From Chloroflexi bacterium 44-23 (GTDB lineage Bacteria > Chloroflexota > Anaerolineae > Anaerolineales > Anaerolineaceae), in NCBI GenBank assembly GCA_001899005.1, contig MKUW01000027.1, positions 62,001 to 126,000 on the forward strand: DNA of 64,000 bases, written 5' to 3'. The position numbers and the translations under genes are program-made. The notes beneath the pieces were generated by a model that had not been told where the DNA came from, ran no database searches, and saw only the letters and a list, made by a program, of their open reading frames with translations. This document shows, piece after piece, positions 44,649 through 53,276 of this stretch. Numbering within the stretch: position 1 is the first letter of the stretch; each line of letters begins with the position of its first letter.

Positions 44649-46982
44649 TTACCCACCAGCTCCTAAAACAGCGTCACGCTCTTTTATCAACTCTATAAAA
44701 ATGGGGACAATGTTAGGATCGAAGTGTTTACCACTTTCCTGGCGAATGTAATCCAAGGCGGCCTCATGCGTCCAGGCTGGACGATAAGGGCGATCGGACG
44801 TAAGTGCATCGTACACATCTGCCAAGGAGAATATGCGCGCAGCGATTGGAATCTGCTCGCCCTGTAATCCACGCGGATAGCCGCTGCCATCCCATTTCTC
44901 GTGGTGGCAATAGGGAATATCCAGGGCTGGTTTTAAATACTCAATTGAGCTGAGCATTTGGTAAGCAAAGACCGGGTGCTGCTTCATAATGACCCATTCC
45001 TGAGCACTTAGAGCCCCTGTTTTAAGTAATATCTGATCAGGGACACCCAGCTTTCCCATATCGTGCAGTAAAGCGCCTCGCTTGAATTGAACAATTTCAT
45101 CGTTTCGTAGGCCTACCCGCTCAGCTAGCTGCATGCCCAGGTTTGAGACTCGTTGCGTATGCCCTTCCGTCTCTTTATCTCGCAGATCCATCGCCTGGGA
45201 CCAACCTTCGATGGTGGCATCATAAGCTTGCAGGAGCTCTTTGTTAGCACTTTGAATCTCATGAATTAAATTGGAGTGTGATACTGCGATCGCAGCCTGA
45301 CCTGTTATTAGTTCCAGGAAACGCAGCCAGGCCTTATCCGGGCGTAATACTGTGCGGTTGAGAATTTCCAAAACCCCTATCACGTGACCATCCAATACCA
45401 GGGGAGCGCCAATATAGGCAATAAAGTTTTCTTCATCGCAGCCAAGTCTGCTTAATTTTTGTGGGTCGATTCCTGCTAAGTCCAAATACTGCGCAATTTC
45501 AGCCTTACGAACCACTTCACCTGCCAGACATTCATCGATCTGAAATTTATTTTCTAATCCGTCTGAAGATAAAAAGCCATAGCGATATGAATATTCAAGA
45601 GTGAGATGATCCTCATTGATCAAAAGAATAGCAGCCGCATCCACCCCTAAACTTTCGGTTGTTTGCTGCAAAAGAACTTCAAAAGTGTTGGTCTGATCAT
45701 AAGAGGAGGTGACCGCCATATCAATGGTATGCAATGCCCCCAGCTCTGCCAACCGTTTTTGTGAATTTTCGAAGGACCAGGCATTGAGAATATTAAGTCC
45801 GACCAGATTAGCAATAATATACAGCCATTTAGTTTCTTCCTCAGTATAAAACGCCTCCGTTTTACTAAAGAATTCAAGGCAGCCAATGACACGACCTTCA
45901 GCGACCATCGGGATGAACATCGCACTACGCACATCTTGCGGGTGGCGGCTAATCCTCCCGTTGCAATCTTGATAAGCGAGGTTAGCATGGGAAACAATTA
46001 CCGGCAAACCAGTTGTGATGGCTTTTACCATACCACAACGGGCTACCTCAGGACCATACTGAAGATCTTGCATATCATCAACGGCGCGAGTCTCGCCTTC
46101 ATCACGGACATAAGCTGCCCTTAATATACCTTCTTTTAACGTGCTGATAGCAAAGGTCTGGTAACCGATCATAGGTTGCAAGTAGCGCTCTACAGTAGGG
46201 TAAATTACGGCTTCATCTATCGTGGCAGAAAGTTCACTACCCAGCGCAATAATCCTTTCTTGCTGTTTGGCATGTTCCTGTCGGGATTTCTCGCCCTGCA
46301 GTCTTTCGGTAATATCGTGCACAATTGAATAAATCAGCTTTTTTTCATCCAGTTGGATAGGACCACCGAATATTTCGACTTCTCGTATGCTCTCATCTTT
46401 CAAAAGGTGGGTGGAATGAAAAACTACTTTTTTCTCTGTAGCCCTATCGCGTAGCGCCTGTTGTAGTTGATCTGAAGGGATTAAATTGATTGCAGATAAA
46501 TTCATGCCCTTCAATTGATCGATTGACCAGCCATAAAACTCTGCTGCTGCAGCATTTGCGTCCTGGATTATGCCAGTTTCCGGATCAGTGATTAAGATCA
46601 CTGATTGATTATCCTTAAACAAGGCAGTATAGCGCTGCTCACTTTCTAAAAGAGCAATTTCAGACTTTTTTCGTTCGGTAACATCTCGCGCAACCCAAAT
46701 AACCAGCTCATTCGTCATTAGTGATACAGTGGTTTCAAACCATCTGGTAATCCCCTCAATTTCAAGTTCATATTCTATGCGCTGCGAATTCCCACTATCC
46801 AGCACTTCTGCAATAACACGCAAAAAGTGCTGTTCCTGTTCTTCGGGAAAGAAGTCATGCAATTTTGCGTCTATAAGTTCATTCCTGGGTTGTACCAACA
46901 TACCGGTGTTAGTGGGGGCAATTTTTCGATACACACCTTCTTTATCCAGCGCCAGAACAATATCTTCCATGGAAGCGAACAA
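44649..46982 (-). CDS. PAS-PAS-GAF-GAF-HD-GYP protein (downstream part of a split gene)
   Basis: 777 residues: two PAS domains (about 1-100 and 115-235), two GAF domains (about 250-400 and 420-580) and an HD-GYP phosphodiesterase domain (about 600-770). The last has LLHDMGKLGVPD, CHHEKWDGSGYP and SLADVYDALTSDRPY, so the cyclic-di-GMP hydrolysis site looks intact. Upstream codons in the same frame (QAQESLAKSEAELRALF) continue the PAS linker up to a TAA at 47034 and beyond it into a receiver domain. The true gene was probably one receiver-PAS-GAF-HD-GYP protein of about 920 residues. Confidence 0.85.
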   Translation of the reverse strand: MFASMEDIVLALDKEGVYRKIAPTNTGMLVQPRNELIDAKLHDFFPEEQEQHFLRVIAEVLDSGNSQRIEYELEIEGITRWFETTVSLMTNELVIWVARDVTERKKSEIALLESEQRYTALFKDNQSVILITDPETGIIQDANAAAAEFYGWSIDQLKGMNLSAINLIPSDQLQQALRDRATEKKVVFHSTHLLKDESIREVEIFGGPIQLDEKKLIYSIVHDITERLQGEKSRQEHAKQQERIIALGSELSATIDEAVIYPTVERYLQPMIGYQTFAISTLKEGILRAAYVRDEGETRAVDDMQDLQYGPEVARCGMVKAITTGLPVIVSHANLAYQDCNGRISRHPQDVRSAMFIPMVAEGRVIGCLEFFSKTEAFYTEEETKWLYIIANLVGLNILNAWSFENSQKRLAELGALHTIDMAVTSSYDQTNTFEVLLQQTTESLGVDAAAILLINEDHLTLEYSYRYGFLSSDGLENKFQIDECLAGEVVRKAEIAQYLDLAGIDPQKLSRLGCDEENFIAYIGAPLVLDGHVIGVLEILNRTVLRPDKAWLRFLELITGQAAIAVSHSNLIHEIQSANKELLQAYDATIEGWSQAMDLRDKETEGHTQRVSNLGMQLAERVGLRNDEIVQFKRGALLHDMGKLGVPDQILLKTGALSAQEWVIMKQHPVFAYQMLSSIEYLKPALDIPYCHHEKWDGSGYPRGLQGEQIPIAARIFSLADVYDALTSDRPYRPAWTHEAALDYIRQESGKHFDPNIVPIFIELIKERDAVLGAGG

Positions 46983-47033
46983 AGCGCGCAGTTCGGCTTC
47001 CGATTTAGCCAGTGACTCTTGCGCCTGACGATG

Positions 47034-47036
47034 TTA
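47034..47036 (-). other. In-frame TAA splitting the response regulator
   Basis: The codon between GAT and CAT is TAA. Reading frame and domain logic are continuous on both sides, so a single base change, real or an assembly error, would explain the split. Confidence 0.8.
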
Positions 47037-47426
47037 ATCACGTAATTGCTTCTGCTCCAGTGCATTGTGAACAGCCTGGCCCAGCCGATCCGGGCGATCT
47101 TTGAGGATATAATCATAGGCACCCAGGCGGAGTGCATCCAAAGCAGCTTCTTCACCAATACTGCCTGAGATGATAATAAAAGGAATATCCAGATCTTTTT
47201 CTTTCAGCAAACGTAGGGCTGCCAGACCGCTGAATTGCGGCAATGTCCAATCTGAAAGGATAATATCCAGATCTTCGTTTAAAGCTTCCAGGAAAGTTTG
47301 CCTGGTATCCACTCTTTGCCAGGCAGGATTATAACCTTCAATTTCGAGACGCATGACCATTAATTCCGCATCCATCTCTGAATCTTCAACTATTAATACC
47401 CGTAATTCCATGTCCATAAATACCAT
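47034..47426 (-). CDS. Receiver domain (upstream part of the split HD-GYP gene)
   Basis: 130 residues of a CheY-like receiver: LIVEDSEMDAEL (acidic pair), ILSDWTLPQFSG (phospho-acceptor Asp) and ILKDRPDR (Lys). It ends LEQKQLRD-TAA, and the next in-frame codons continue as a PAS linker. Starts possible at 47426 or 47411 (MELRVLIVEDS). As it stands it would be a stand-alone receiver that has lost its output domain. Confidence 0.85.
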   Translation of the reverse strand: MVFMDMELRVLIVEDSEMDAELMVMRLEIEGYNPAWQRVDTRQTFLEALNEDLDIILSDWTLPQFSGLAALRLLKEKDLDIPFIIISGSIGEEAALDALRLGAYDYILKDRPDRLGQAVHNALEQKQLRD

Positions 47427-47447
47427 TCTTAAGGTTTTAGAAACTGA

Positions 47448-47888
47448 TCATGTTTGCAATGGAATTTCATTGATTGATAACCAATACAGACCCATCTGAG
47501 AAACCGTTTTAACAAAACGATGAAACTCAATCGGTTTTCTGATATAACTGTTGGCACCCATCCGGTAACTGGCTACAATGTCTTCTTCCTGGCTGGAAGA
47601 TGTCAACACCACAACTGGAATATATTTTAACCTTTCATTAGCACGGATTTTGCGGAGTACGTCCAACCCATTCAATTTTGGTAATTTCATATCTAACAAT
47701 ATTACTTGCGGCGGAGAGTTCGGAGAGCGCTGGGCGTGCTGTCCTGTACAAAATAAATAATCCAATGCCTCAACGCCATCCCTGGCAACAATCACCTCGT
47801 CCAAAATTTTACCCCGGCGAAGTGCCATCATAGTCAACTCTTCATCATCCGGGTTATCTTCCACCAGCAAAATTGTTTTTCGTATCAA
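47448..47888 (-). CDS. Rcp1-like single-domain response regulator
   Basis: 146 residues, receiver domain only: LLVEDNPDDEEL, VILLDMKLPKLNG (phospho-acceptor Asp), VVLTSSSQEED and YIRKPIEF. The family typically partners phytochrome-like or PAS/GAF histidine kinases. The start overlaps the kinase stop by four bases, so it is the cognate regulator of the kinase upstream. Confidence 0.92.
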   Translation of the reverse strand: MIRKTILLVEDNPDDEELTMMALRRGKILDEVIVARDGVEALDYLFCTGQHAQRSPNSPPQVILLDMKLPKLNGLDVLRKIRANERLKYIPVVVLTSSSQEEDIVASYRMGANSYIRKPIEFHRFVKTVSQMGLYWLSINEIPLQT

Positions 47889-48859
47889 GCGCTGCCTCCC
47901 AAATTGAAATAAAAAGCCGCACCTTGGCCTTCTTGCGCTTCCGCCCAGATTTTTCCTTCATGGCGATGTACGATACGGTGAACGGTTGCCAATCCTATAC
48001 CAGTACCAGGAAATTCATTAACCGCATGCAGTCGTTGAAATGGGATAAACAGTTTACCCGCATACTCCATGTTAAAGCCTACTCCATTATCGCGAATAAC
48101 CAGCAGTTTTTCATCCCCGCGTGTAACCCTGTGCAGGGAGACCTGGGCAATTTCATTCTGGCTGGAGAATTTGACTGCATTAGCAAGTAAATTTTCAAGC
48201 AAAATACGCATTAAATTGCGGTCAGCCACGACGATAATATCCGCTTCAATCTCAAAATTGACCACGGTTTCCGCAAATTCTTTTTCAACTTCACCGGCGA
48301 CTTCATTCGCAAGCAGGCTTAAGTCGAACCTTTCCTTGTGCAAATCAGTGCGACTGACCCTCGCGAGATTAAGCAGATCATTGATTAAAAGACCCATACG
48401 GGTAGAAGCTTCTTGGATGCGGGAAAGGAAATGTTGCCCACGTTGATCGAGTTGATCTTTGTATTCAGAGAGAATTATTGAGCTGAACCCATCCATAGCC
48501 CGCAAAGGTGCTCGCAAGTCATGTGAGACAGAATAAGAAAAAGCTTCCAACTCTGCATTGGCTTGTTCCAATTGGGTGGTGCGTTCCTGTACTCGCCGCT
48601 CTAACTGCAGGTTCAACTGATTAATTTCTTCTTCTGCTCTTTTCTGATCTTCAATTACACTCAGCAAGGCAGTCCGGGATTGTTCCGCAGTGGTAAACAA
48701 GCGCTGCAGTTCTTCTTCATTTTCCCGTCGCTCACTGATATCCATTGCAAGCACCAGAACATTTTTTACATCGCCATTGTTGTTTCTGAGAGGTGCGGCC
48801 AATATGTTGTAATAACCTCCCAAAAACTGACCTTCCGATTGGATAGTCTCACCTGCCAA
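47885..48859 (-). CDS. Histidine kinase, catalytic part (after frameshift)
   Basis: 324 residues: end of a PAS domain (ILAAPLRNNNGDV), coiled coil, HisKA with SVSHDLRAPLRAMDG (phospho-acceptor His) and HATPase with NLLANAVKFSS, DNGVGFNM and GTGIGLATV. TTG is the first usable start in this frame, but codons upstream of it (QHKITDQFQVI and following) complete the PAS domain begun by the previous ORF. It is therefore the second half of one gene. Confidence 0.85.
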   Translation of the reverse strand: MAGETIQSEGQFLGGYYNILAAPLRNNNGDVKNVLVLAMDISERRENEEELQRLFTTAEQSRTALLSVIEDQKRAEEEINQLNLQLERRVQERTTQLEQANAELEAFSYSVSHDLRAPLRAMDGFSSIILSEYKDQLDQRGQHFLSRIQEASTRMGLLINDLLNLARVSRTDLHKERFDLSLLANEVAGEVEKEFAETVVNFEIEADIIVVADRNLMRILLENLLANAVKFSSQNEIAQVSLHRVTRGDEKLLVIRDNGVGFNMEYAGKLFIPFQRLHAVNEFPGTGIGLATVHRIVHRHEGKIWAEAQEGQGAAFYFNLGGSA

Positions 48860-48951
48860 AGCCGGTCTAAGCGCAGTGATCCAGGTTTGTGCTATTTCAC
48901 GATCAATGGCATCTTCCAGTGGCTTGCCGGGAATTACTTGAAACTGATCGG

Positions 48952-50175
48952 TTATTTTATGTTGTTCACTGCCGCCAATAAACTCCAGATTAAATTTTCA
49001 TCAAGAATAACCACCAGGCTTTTCGGCAAATTGGTAACAATTGTCTCATAACGCAGTTTACTCTGATAAAGTTGTTCTTCCACACGTTCGCGCTCGCTGG
49101 CCACCCAGGCCGTGTTAACCAATACGTTGAGTTGTTTGGCTTCAAAGAGTTCGTAGGCGCTTTCCTTATTGGCAACACCCAACATGCCAACAATTTCATC
49201 AGCCATCACAATCGGTACTGATAAAAAGCGTTGAATGGGGATATGACCCGCCGGAGTACCTTTTTTGTTGCGCTGTGTGCTTTCATAATCGTTGATTATG
49301 AAAACCTCGTTACGGCGGATCGCCTCACCCCACAAACCGCTCTCCGCCAGGCTGATACGGATGAGTTGATTCGGGACGGCGCAGACTTCCATTACATTTT
49401 TAGACCAGGAATGCAGAGTCAGCAGGTCTGTTTTGGGGTCATACAAAAAAATAAAGCCTATTTTGCTCTCGCTCAATGAAATCGCTTTTTCGAGCGCCAA
49501 ATCTAATAATTTTTTACCAGTCCCAGCCGGGTGCTGCAATATTTCAACTACACTTTGTAAGCGGGTTTCGTTTTTTTGCAGCTCTTGCGTGGCTTTCACC
49601 CGTTTCAAGCGTTGAAGCATTAACATGCCCAGCAAGGTGGTAGCCAAAGGATAAAAAATCAGCACGGGGGGGGTTATACTTCGAACCACTTCAATCGCAA
49701 TTTGCCAGGGCATTAAAAACATTAAAGCCAGCATGACCAGGTGCACCACCAAACCCAGGATATAAATTTGGATACCTTTTATGTTGATCAAATTTCGCTG
49801 CCATCGATTTCGCATCAACAAACCCAAACCACCCGAGGCGATGATGACCGAAATTCCGGTCCACATCGCGATTCCTCCTTGATACGCACGATAGGCAGCT
49901 GTTATTGCAATTGCAATCAATGTCGGTATCAGACCAAAAAACAAACCGGAAATTGTCAATAGAACAGAGCGGGTATCAAAGATAATCCCTTCTGCAAAAA
50001 CCCAGGGCGACATCATCAATACTACTCCGATTCCACCAATGATTATTCCTAACGGAAATTGGTAGAGACCGTCGTTGCGTGTCCGCCGGTAATAAAGCGT
50101 CATATCAAACAAAAGGCCAATCGCTAATAACAGCGCAATATTATTGATCAGGCCTAATAACGGTGTACTATTCAT
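48952..50175 (-). CDS. Histidine kinase, sensor part (before frameshift)
   Basis: 407 residues from the ATG at 50175, which overlaps the upstream sensor gene's stop (ATGAATAG). Six or so helices of the LytS-type 5TMR class (FDTRSVLLTISGLFFGLIPT; YRAYQGG) are followed by a GAF domain (about residues 205-365) and the first strand of a PAS domain (LVVILDEN). The reading frame then leaves the family pattern and stops. In the alternative frame the PAS domain continues (NLEFIGGSEQHK). Confidence 0.82.
   Translation of the reverse strand: MNSTPLLGLINNIALLLAIGLLFDMTLYYRRTRNDGLYQFPLGIIIGGIGVVLMMSPWVFAEGIIFDTRSVLLTISGLFFGLIPTLIAIAITAAYRAYQGGIAMWTGISVIIASGGLGLLMRNRWQRNLINIKGIQIYILGLVVHLVMLALMFLMPWQIAIEVVRSITPPVLIFYPLATTLLGMLMLQRLKRVKATQELQKNETRLQSVVEILQHPAGTGKKLLDLALEKAISLSESKIGFIFLYDPKTDLLTLHSWSKNVMEVCAVPNQLIRISLAESGLWGEAIRRNEVFIINDYESTQRNKKGTPAGHIPIQRFLSVPIVMADEIVGMLGVANKESAYELFEAKQLNVLVNTAWVASERERVEEQLYQSKLRYETIVTNLPKSLVVILDENLIWSLLAAVNNIK
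48988..48996 (-). other. Probable one-base deletion in the histidine kinase gene
   Basis: On the minus strand AATTTAATCTGGAG would give the expected DEN-L-NLEF reading if the A run had one more base. The two halves together (47885-50175, 2291 bases) are one base short of 764 codons. It may be a real mutation or an assembly error in a short homopolymer. Confidence 0.75.
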
Positions 50176-52546
50176 CGCGAGCACTTTTCTGTGCAGGAGT
50201 ATTAGCCGATTCAAGATCGTCTTGCAGATAACGTTCCGAAAAACCGGACTCGCGCAAACAGTTGTTGACTTCCCTTTTAAGCTCCAGGATTCGCATTTCC
50301 CGACCAAGAGTCGCTTCCTGCCAACGGCGCAATTCCAATAACTGGGCCTGCAATCGCTCTTCGGCCAGTTTTCGTTCAGTCACATCACGAAGAATTACTT
50401 GAATGGCCATCCCTTTTTCGTCGGTAAATGGCGTTGCAGCCACTTCGACGTCACGTATTGCTCCATCCAGACGAATAATTTGCTCGTGAATCAGGGGAAC
50501 AGGCAGTTTATCCTCAACCATTTGTTTTATTCGTTCATGCATGTGATCATGGTAATCCGGGTGAAAAATTTTATATGGGTTCATGCCCAAAATCTCTTCG
50601 GCGGATTTTGCACCAAAAAGTTCAACTCCGGCAGGGTTAATAAATTCTATCCGGCTATCACGGTTAACAAAAAGTGCATCTGGAGAATACTCCACCAGAT
50701 AACGATAACGTTCCTGACTATGAAGTAATTCTTTTTTAATCTGGACCTGACTGGTAATATCTTCCAGGATTATCAGTAAACCATCCTCTTTTATATGCAA
50801 TGGGACCGCTGAAACCCGCAACCACACAGTATCACCGCCGTTTCTGACGAAACCCATCTCAACGTTTTGGACCCATCGACTTTCCGCAATTGCCTGTGAA
50901 CTGGCCATTTCTTCCACAGGCATTGGTTCACCATTTGGACGGATGAATTTCCAGTTATTATCAGGATAGGTATGTCCTAGTATACTGGCTGCCGGTATTG
51001 CCAGGATCCGCTCTACCTCCGGGTTTACTTCAATCAGTATCTGTTCTGAACCGGTTACCATCAATCCTAGCGGAAAAGATTGAAAAAGCAGGCGGTATTT
51101 TTCATAGCTCTCTTTAATTCGTTCAGCCGCCAATGTTCGTTCGGTAATATCTTGAATGACCGCCAGGTAAACACGGTCTCCGCCATAATTGAATAACTGT
51201 ATATGCACTTCCACCGGATATTGGCTGTGATCGGAACGTTGATGGACTGTCTCAAAGATTGCAATGCTTTGTTTCCCATCTTCCAATGGTAGCAATAAAC
51301 GTGCAAAATCCCGTTCACCTAGCAAAGGTTTGATATCCAGCGGGGTCATATAGAGCAGTTGGTCACGGGTATATCCAAGGTTTTTAATGGCACCTTCGTT
51401 TACAAAGCGGAAGCGATAGTTGGTTGCATCAAAGAGGTAAATCTCGTCAAGACTGGCGCTGAGAGTCTCAGATAATAAATTACGGTCCATTTGTGCTTCA
51501 CGTTCAACGTAAAGCAGTTTTTGTAGCAAACTTTTCTGGCGGAAGGAAACGAAATAAGCGGCTACCAAAATAGCAATCAAGGCGGCAAAGCCATCAATGG
51601 CCAATAGACCGATCAACATTCGAATACTTTCGCGCCGCACTTCCCTGACATCAACTTTCGAAATCATATACCAGGAAGTATTCGGGACTGGCAAAGCCTG
51701 GGCATAGACTTCAACTGCGCGATAATCATGCCCGCGAAGCGGGCCGCTCTGACCAGTAACCACCTGAATTGCGGGTACGTTTACCTCCGTTATCGGAAGT
51801 GACAATGTCAGCGGATTGGCATCGCTGTGGCGTAGGGCATTTAAATACAGTACAGAATCACCATCACGGCGTATCAGAAGAGTTTCTGCACTTTCACTGT
51901 TAGTCGGCCAGGCTTGGATCATCGGATAGAGAAAAGTCTGTGGATCCACCTGCAATACAAGGTAGCCCAAAGCAGTACCCGCTAAGGATTCAATCGGTGC
52001 AGCAAACTCGATCACTATTTTCTGAGCAGATTGACTGAAAAAGAAATCACCCATCTGCGCGCTGCCGCTTGACTTACTTTCTCTGAGCAAGCGCAGTGTT
52101 TCTGGGGAGAGAGCCGGCGCTTGTGAAGAATCTGGGTAGATCAAAGTCCCGTTTTCAGCGACAATCAGAGCAGCTTCATATCCATAAATGGAACGCACAA
52201 GCCGCATGCGATCGATAAGAGCTTGTGGTAATGGATTGTTATTTTGATTTTTCGACCAGGTTTCCAAACTCTCCTGAAAGAGCGGCGAGGATGAAAAAAA
52301 GATGGTGTCCGAAATTCTCTCATTGCGCCATTGGGTAATTTGTTGCACTTTAAATTGAGCTATGTAATGCAGATTGCTATAGTTTTCCTGTACAATTTTC
52401 TTTTCTTCATTTTTGAAAAGCAAAAAACTTCCAACTGCCACTAACAGGATTGCACCAGTCAAAATTGCCAGCGGTACCTTGACAGGAATCCTGCTCCACA
52501 GGGGAAGTCGCTTGAAATCTTTGCTAACTTGCGATTTACTTTGCAT
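50168..52546 (-). CDS. Membrane dCache-PAS sensor without kinase domain
   Basis: 792 residues. Two transmembrane helices (about 27-45 and 308-332) enclose a large extracellular sensor of the dCache type (YEAALIVAENGTLIYPDSS; PVPNTSWYMISKVDV). Three PAS domains follow inside the cell (about 360-485, 490-610, 615-735). The C-terminal coil with RRWQEATLGREMRILELKRE is common at the end of PAS sensors that act through a separate kinase. The next gene, an LytS-type kinase, overlaps by eight bases. Confidence 0.85.
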   Translation of the reverse strand: MQSKSQVSKDFKRLPLWSRIPVKVPLAILTGAILLVAVGSFLLFKNEEKKIVQENYSNLHYIAQFKVQQITQWRNERISDTIFFSSSPLFQESLETWSKNQNNNPLPQALIDRMRLVRSIYGYEAALIVAENGTLIYPDSSQAPALSPETLRLLRESKSSGSAQMGDFFFSQSAQKIVIEFAAPIESLAGTALGYLVLQVDPQTFLYPMIQAWPTNSESAETLLIRRDGDSVLYLNALRHSDANPLTLSLPITEVNVPAIQVVTGQSGPLRGHDYRAVEVYAQALPVPNTSWYMISKVDVREVRRESIRMLIGLLAIDGFAALIAILVAAYFVSFRQKSLLQKLLYVEREAQMDRNLLSETLSASLDEIYLFDATNYRFRFVNEGAIKNLGYTRDQLLYMTPLDIKPLLGERDFARLLLPLEDGKQSIAIFETVHQRSDHSQYPVEVHIQLFNYGGDRVYLAVIQDITERTLAAERIKESYEKYRLLFQSFPLGLMVTGSEQILIEVNPEVERILAIPAASILGHTYPDNNWKFIRPNGEPMPVEEMASSQAIAESRWVQNVEMGFVRNGGDTVWLRVSAVPLHIKEDGLLIILEDITSQVQIKKELLHSQERYRYLVEYSPDALFVNRDSRIEFINPAGVELFGAKSAEEILGMNPYKIFHPDYHDHMHERIKQMVEDKLPVPLIHEQIIRLDGAIRDVEVAATPFTDEKGMAIQVILRDVTERKLAEERLQAQLLELRRWQEATLGREMRILELKREVNNCLRESGFSERYLQDDLESANTPAQKSARDE

Positions 52547-52638
52547 TAATTATTCACATTAATCAAAAAACTCTTCACGCTGCGTCGATGAAACCAACTC
52601 GAATGCGAAGATTTCAACTATTGTTTATAAGTAAAATT

Positions 52639-52729
52639 GTATCTTTTCAATAAAACGGGGTTAGGGAGTGTTTTTAGGCGGGCGATCGCCCGCCTAAAAA
52701 CACTCTGCCCCTAATTTTTGAAATGATAC
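52639..52729. repeat. Palindromic element, family A copy 2
   Basis: A 91-base element with imperfect 22-base ends (GTATCTTTTCAATAAAAC...TTTTTGAAATGATAC) around a perfect 38-base palindrome at 52667-52704 (arms of 19 bases starting AGTGTTTTTAGGCGGGC and meeting at GATC without a loop). It is inverted relative to the copy at 25975-26063. Confidence 0.9.
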
Positions 52730-52954
52730 GTAAAATTGATTATAAACCTTATTGAGAGTTAGATTGTCAGAATATTAATGACAGAATTGAAAGGGAGGAG
52801 AGAAAATTCGCTGATTAGTATTTGATCCATTAATTAAAACCGATGCAACTGATCGAAAAATGTCATTGTTTCGAAGGTGTTACACGCCCTCTTCACAACC
52901 CTGGCCTATGCGGGAAAGATCGCTTCGCTGCACTACTTCTCAAAATTTAAAGAA

Positions 52955-53120
52955 GTGGCGTGTTGCGAACTGACTTGAGAAATAAAATTGCAAGATGCTT
53001 TCCTTCCCAGGGATATGATGATTCTTTCGGTTGAAATCGCTCGTGAGGGCAAAGCATCCGGGAAACCATTCCATCCTGTAAAAACAAACTCACCGCGGAT
53101 GCTTTGCCCATCAGCCGACT
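52955..53120. repeat. Dispersed hairpin element, family B copy 2
   Basis: Matches 17733-17899. Arms are GGGCAAAGCATCC (53047-53059) and GGATGCTTTGCCC (53097-53109): relative to copy 1 the G-C pair at the fifth position has become an A-T pair in both arms. Confidence 0.85.
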
Positions 53121-53239
53121 TAGGCTGAAAGGAGCCGCCATTTGGCAGCTCAATGACCCACCTTCTCCACTTTTGGTATCAGTTCGAAACGAGAGATACT
53201 CTCGATCAAGCTCTTAATTTTCTACCCTCTTGAATCGAG

Positions 53240-53260
53240 TTATCTTTTCAATAAAACGGA
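53240..53260. repeat. Family A end fragment
   Basis: TTATCTTTTCAATAAAACGG repeats the left end of family A without its palindromic body, just after the end of prpD. Confidence 0.7.
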
Positions 53261-53276
53261 ATCGAATTTCAAAACT

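Larger units (their letters stand above)
52547..53276. other. Intergenic region made mostly of dispersed repeats
   Basis: 730 bases with a family A palindrome (52639-52729), a family B element (52955-53120) and a family A fragment (53240-53260). No gene is supported here. Confidence 0.75.
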
